Below, piece by piece: positions 32,622 through 32,911 of a DNA stretch of 32,911 bases. Source of the stretch: Chthonomonadaceae bacterium (GTDB lineage Bacteria > Armatimonadota > Fimbriimonadia > Fimbriimonadales > Fimbriimonadaceae); contig JAEURO010000005.1 in assembly GCA_016788345.1 (NCBI GenBank), forward strand, positions 1 through 32,911. The letters are read 5' to 3'. Positions within the stretch are counted from its first letter, which is position 1. Each line of letters begins with the position of its first letter. The notes beneath the pieces are model-generated. The model saw only the letters and a program-made list of their open reading frames with translations. It did not search any database and was not told the origin of the DNA. Position numbers and translations under genes: made by a program.

Positions 32622-32911
32622 GAGATGTGTTGGAATCGATGTGTCGAAGGGAGCGCTGGCGTGCGCGTTCCAAGGCCAGGTGAAGGAGTTTCCCAACTCC
32701 GTGAAAGGCCTCAAGGAGCTAGAAGGCTGGGCCCGGGAGGCGGGAGCTTGGTGTTTGGAGCCCACTGGCCGCTACCACGAGCTGGCCGCGGACTATGCCC
32801 ATGAGGCCGGGAAAGCCTGTTTTGTCGTGAACCCGGCCAGGGCAAAGAAGTATCTTGGGTTCGTGGACGGTCGAGCGAAGACGGACAAGGTCGACGCGCT
32901 CGCGCTTCAGC
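32620..32911 (+). CDS. IS110-family transposase, 3' end beyond window
   Basis: This is the N-terminal 97 residues of a DEDD transposase/recombinase of the IS110 family. The RuvC-like catalytic acids are visible: GIDVSK (Asp7), LEPTGRYHE (Glu48) and GRAKTDKVDA (Asp89, Asp92). The conserved VVNPARAKKY precedes the last motif. The ATG at 32620 has GAAGGA seven bases upstream. The window ends inside the gene. IS110 elements lack terminal inverted repeats and use an RNA guide. The element lies next to the broken hydroxypyruvate isomerase and uvrA fragments, so it may have taken part in that rearrangement. The catalytic C-terminal serine domain is outside the window. Confidence 0.92.
   Translation, partial: MRCVGIDVSKGALACAFQGQVKEFPNSVKGLKELEGWAREAGAWCLEPTGRYHELAADYAHEAGKACFVVNPARAKKYLGFVDGRAKTDKVDALALQ

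Overview
This is a 32.9-kb stretch of bacterial chromosome. It is gene-dense, has moderate GC, and the genes lie on both strands. It carries core genes (dnaA, rplK, tsaC, aroE, mltG, ruvX, htrA, two tRNAs) and, at the right end, a disturbed accessory zone. Gene order, a HAD-GtrA fusion, a truncated Tat-type hydroxypyruvate isomerase, and several starts with a -10 box about 4-7 bases upstream would suit a deep-branching lineage such as Armatimonadota (Fimbriimonadia). That placement is inference and was not tested by any search.

Layout. Positions 1-2705 hold both subunits of a 3-oxoacid CoA-transferase, split by an opposite-strand L,D-transpeptidase, then mtnC. A tRNA-Gly(CCC) follows, with a small caspase-like protease directly behind it. 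Positions 3437-5480 hold a formiminotransferase-like protein and a glycosyltransferase. Next come dnaA, thiamine pyrophosphokinase, an FHA protein, a PAS-GGDEF cyclase, threonine dehydrogenase and tRNA-Ser(UGA). Positions 10467-14087 form a full envelope-stress module on the minus strand: ECF sigma factor, zinc-finger anti-sigma, RseB-like sensor and HtrA protease. Two sites sharing the pattern GGAAC-N17-C[GT]GT lie upstream of the sigma gene and of htrA. Positions 14152-18509 hold a lone 5'-nucleotidase C-terminal domain, rplK, a second glycosyltransferase, a DinB-fold protein and a sialate O-acetylesterase.

Positions 26606 to 20689 (minus strand) are a seven-gene, end-overlapping operon: nucleotidyltransferase, HisN-like phosphatase, ruvX, mltG, HAD-GtrA fusion, aroE, tsaC. 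An M1 aminopeptidase follows. Six of the seven genes begin at or inside the stop codon of the gene before.

The right end (about 27.7-32.9 kb) is different. A 44-bp direct repeat (one mismatch) made of the 3' end of uvrA lies at 28497-28540 and again at 30697-30740. Between the copies are three accessory genes: a GyrI-like binding protein, a WapI-like immunity protein, and an unknown protein with an RxxxxH motif. Each uvrA end is followed without a gap by an accessory gene. The uvrA copy itself is only the C-terminal part, contains an in-frame amber codon, and abuts a truncated hydroxypyruvate isomerase. An IS110-family transposase with a hairpin-rich leader runs off the window end. This zone is the best candidate for a little-described arrangement: accessory cassettes exchanged at the 3' end of a conserved gene.
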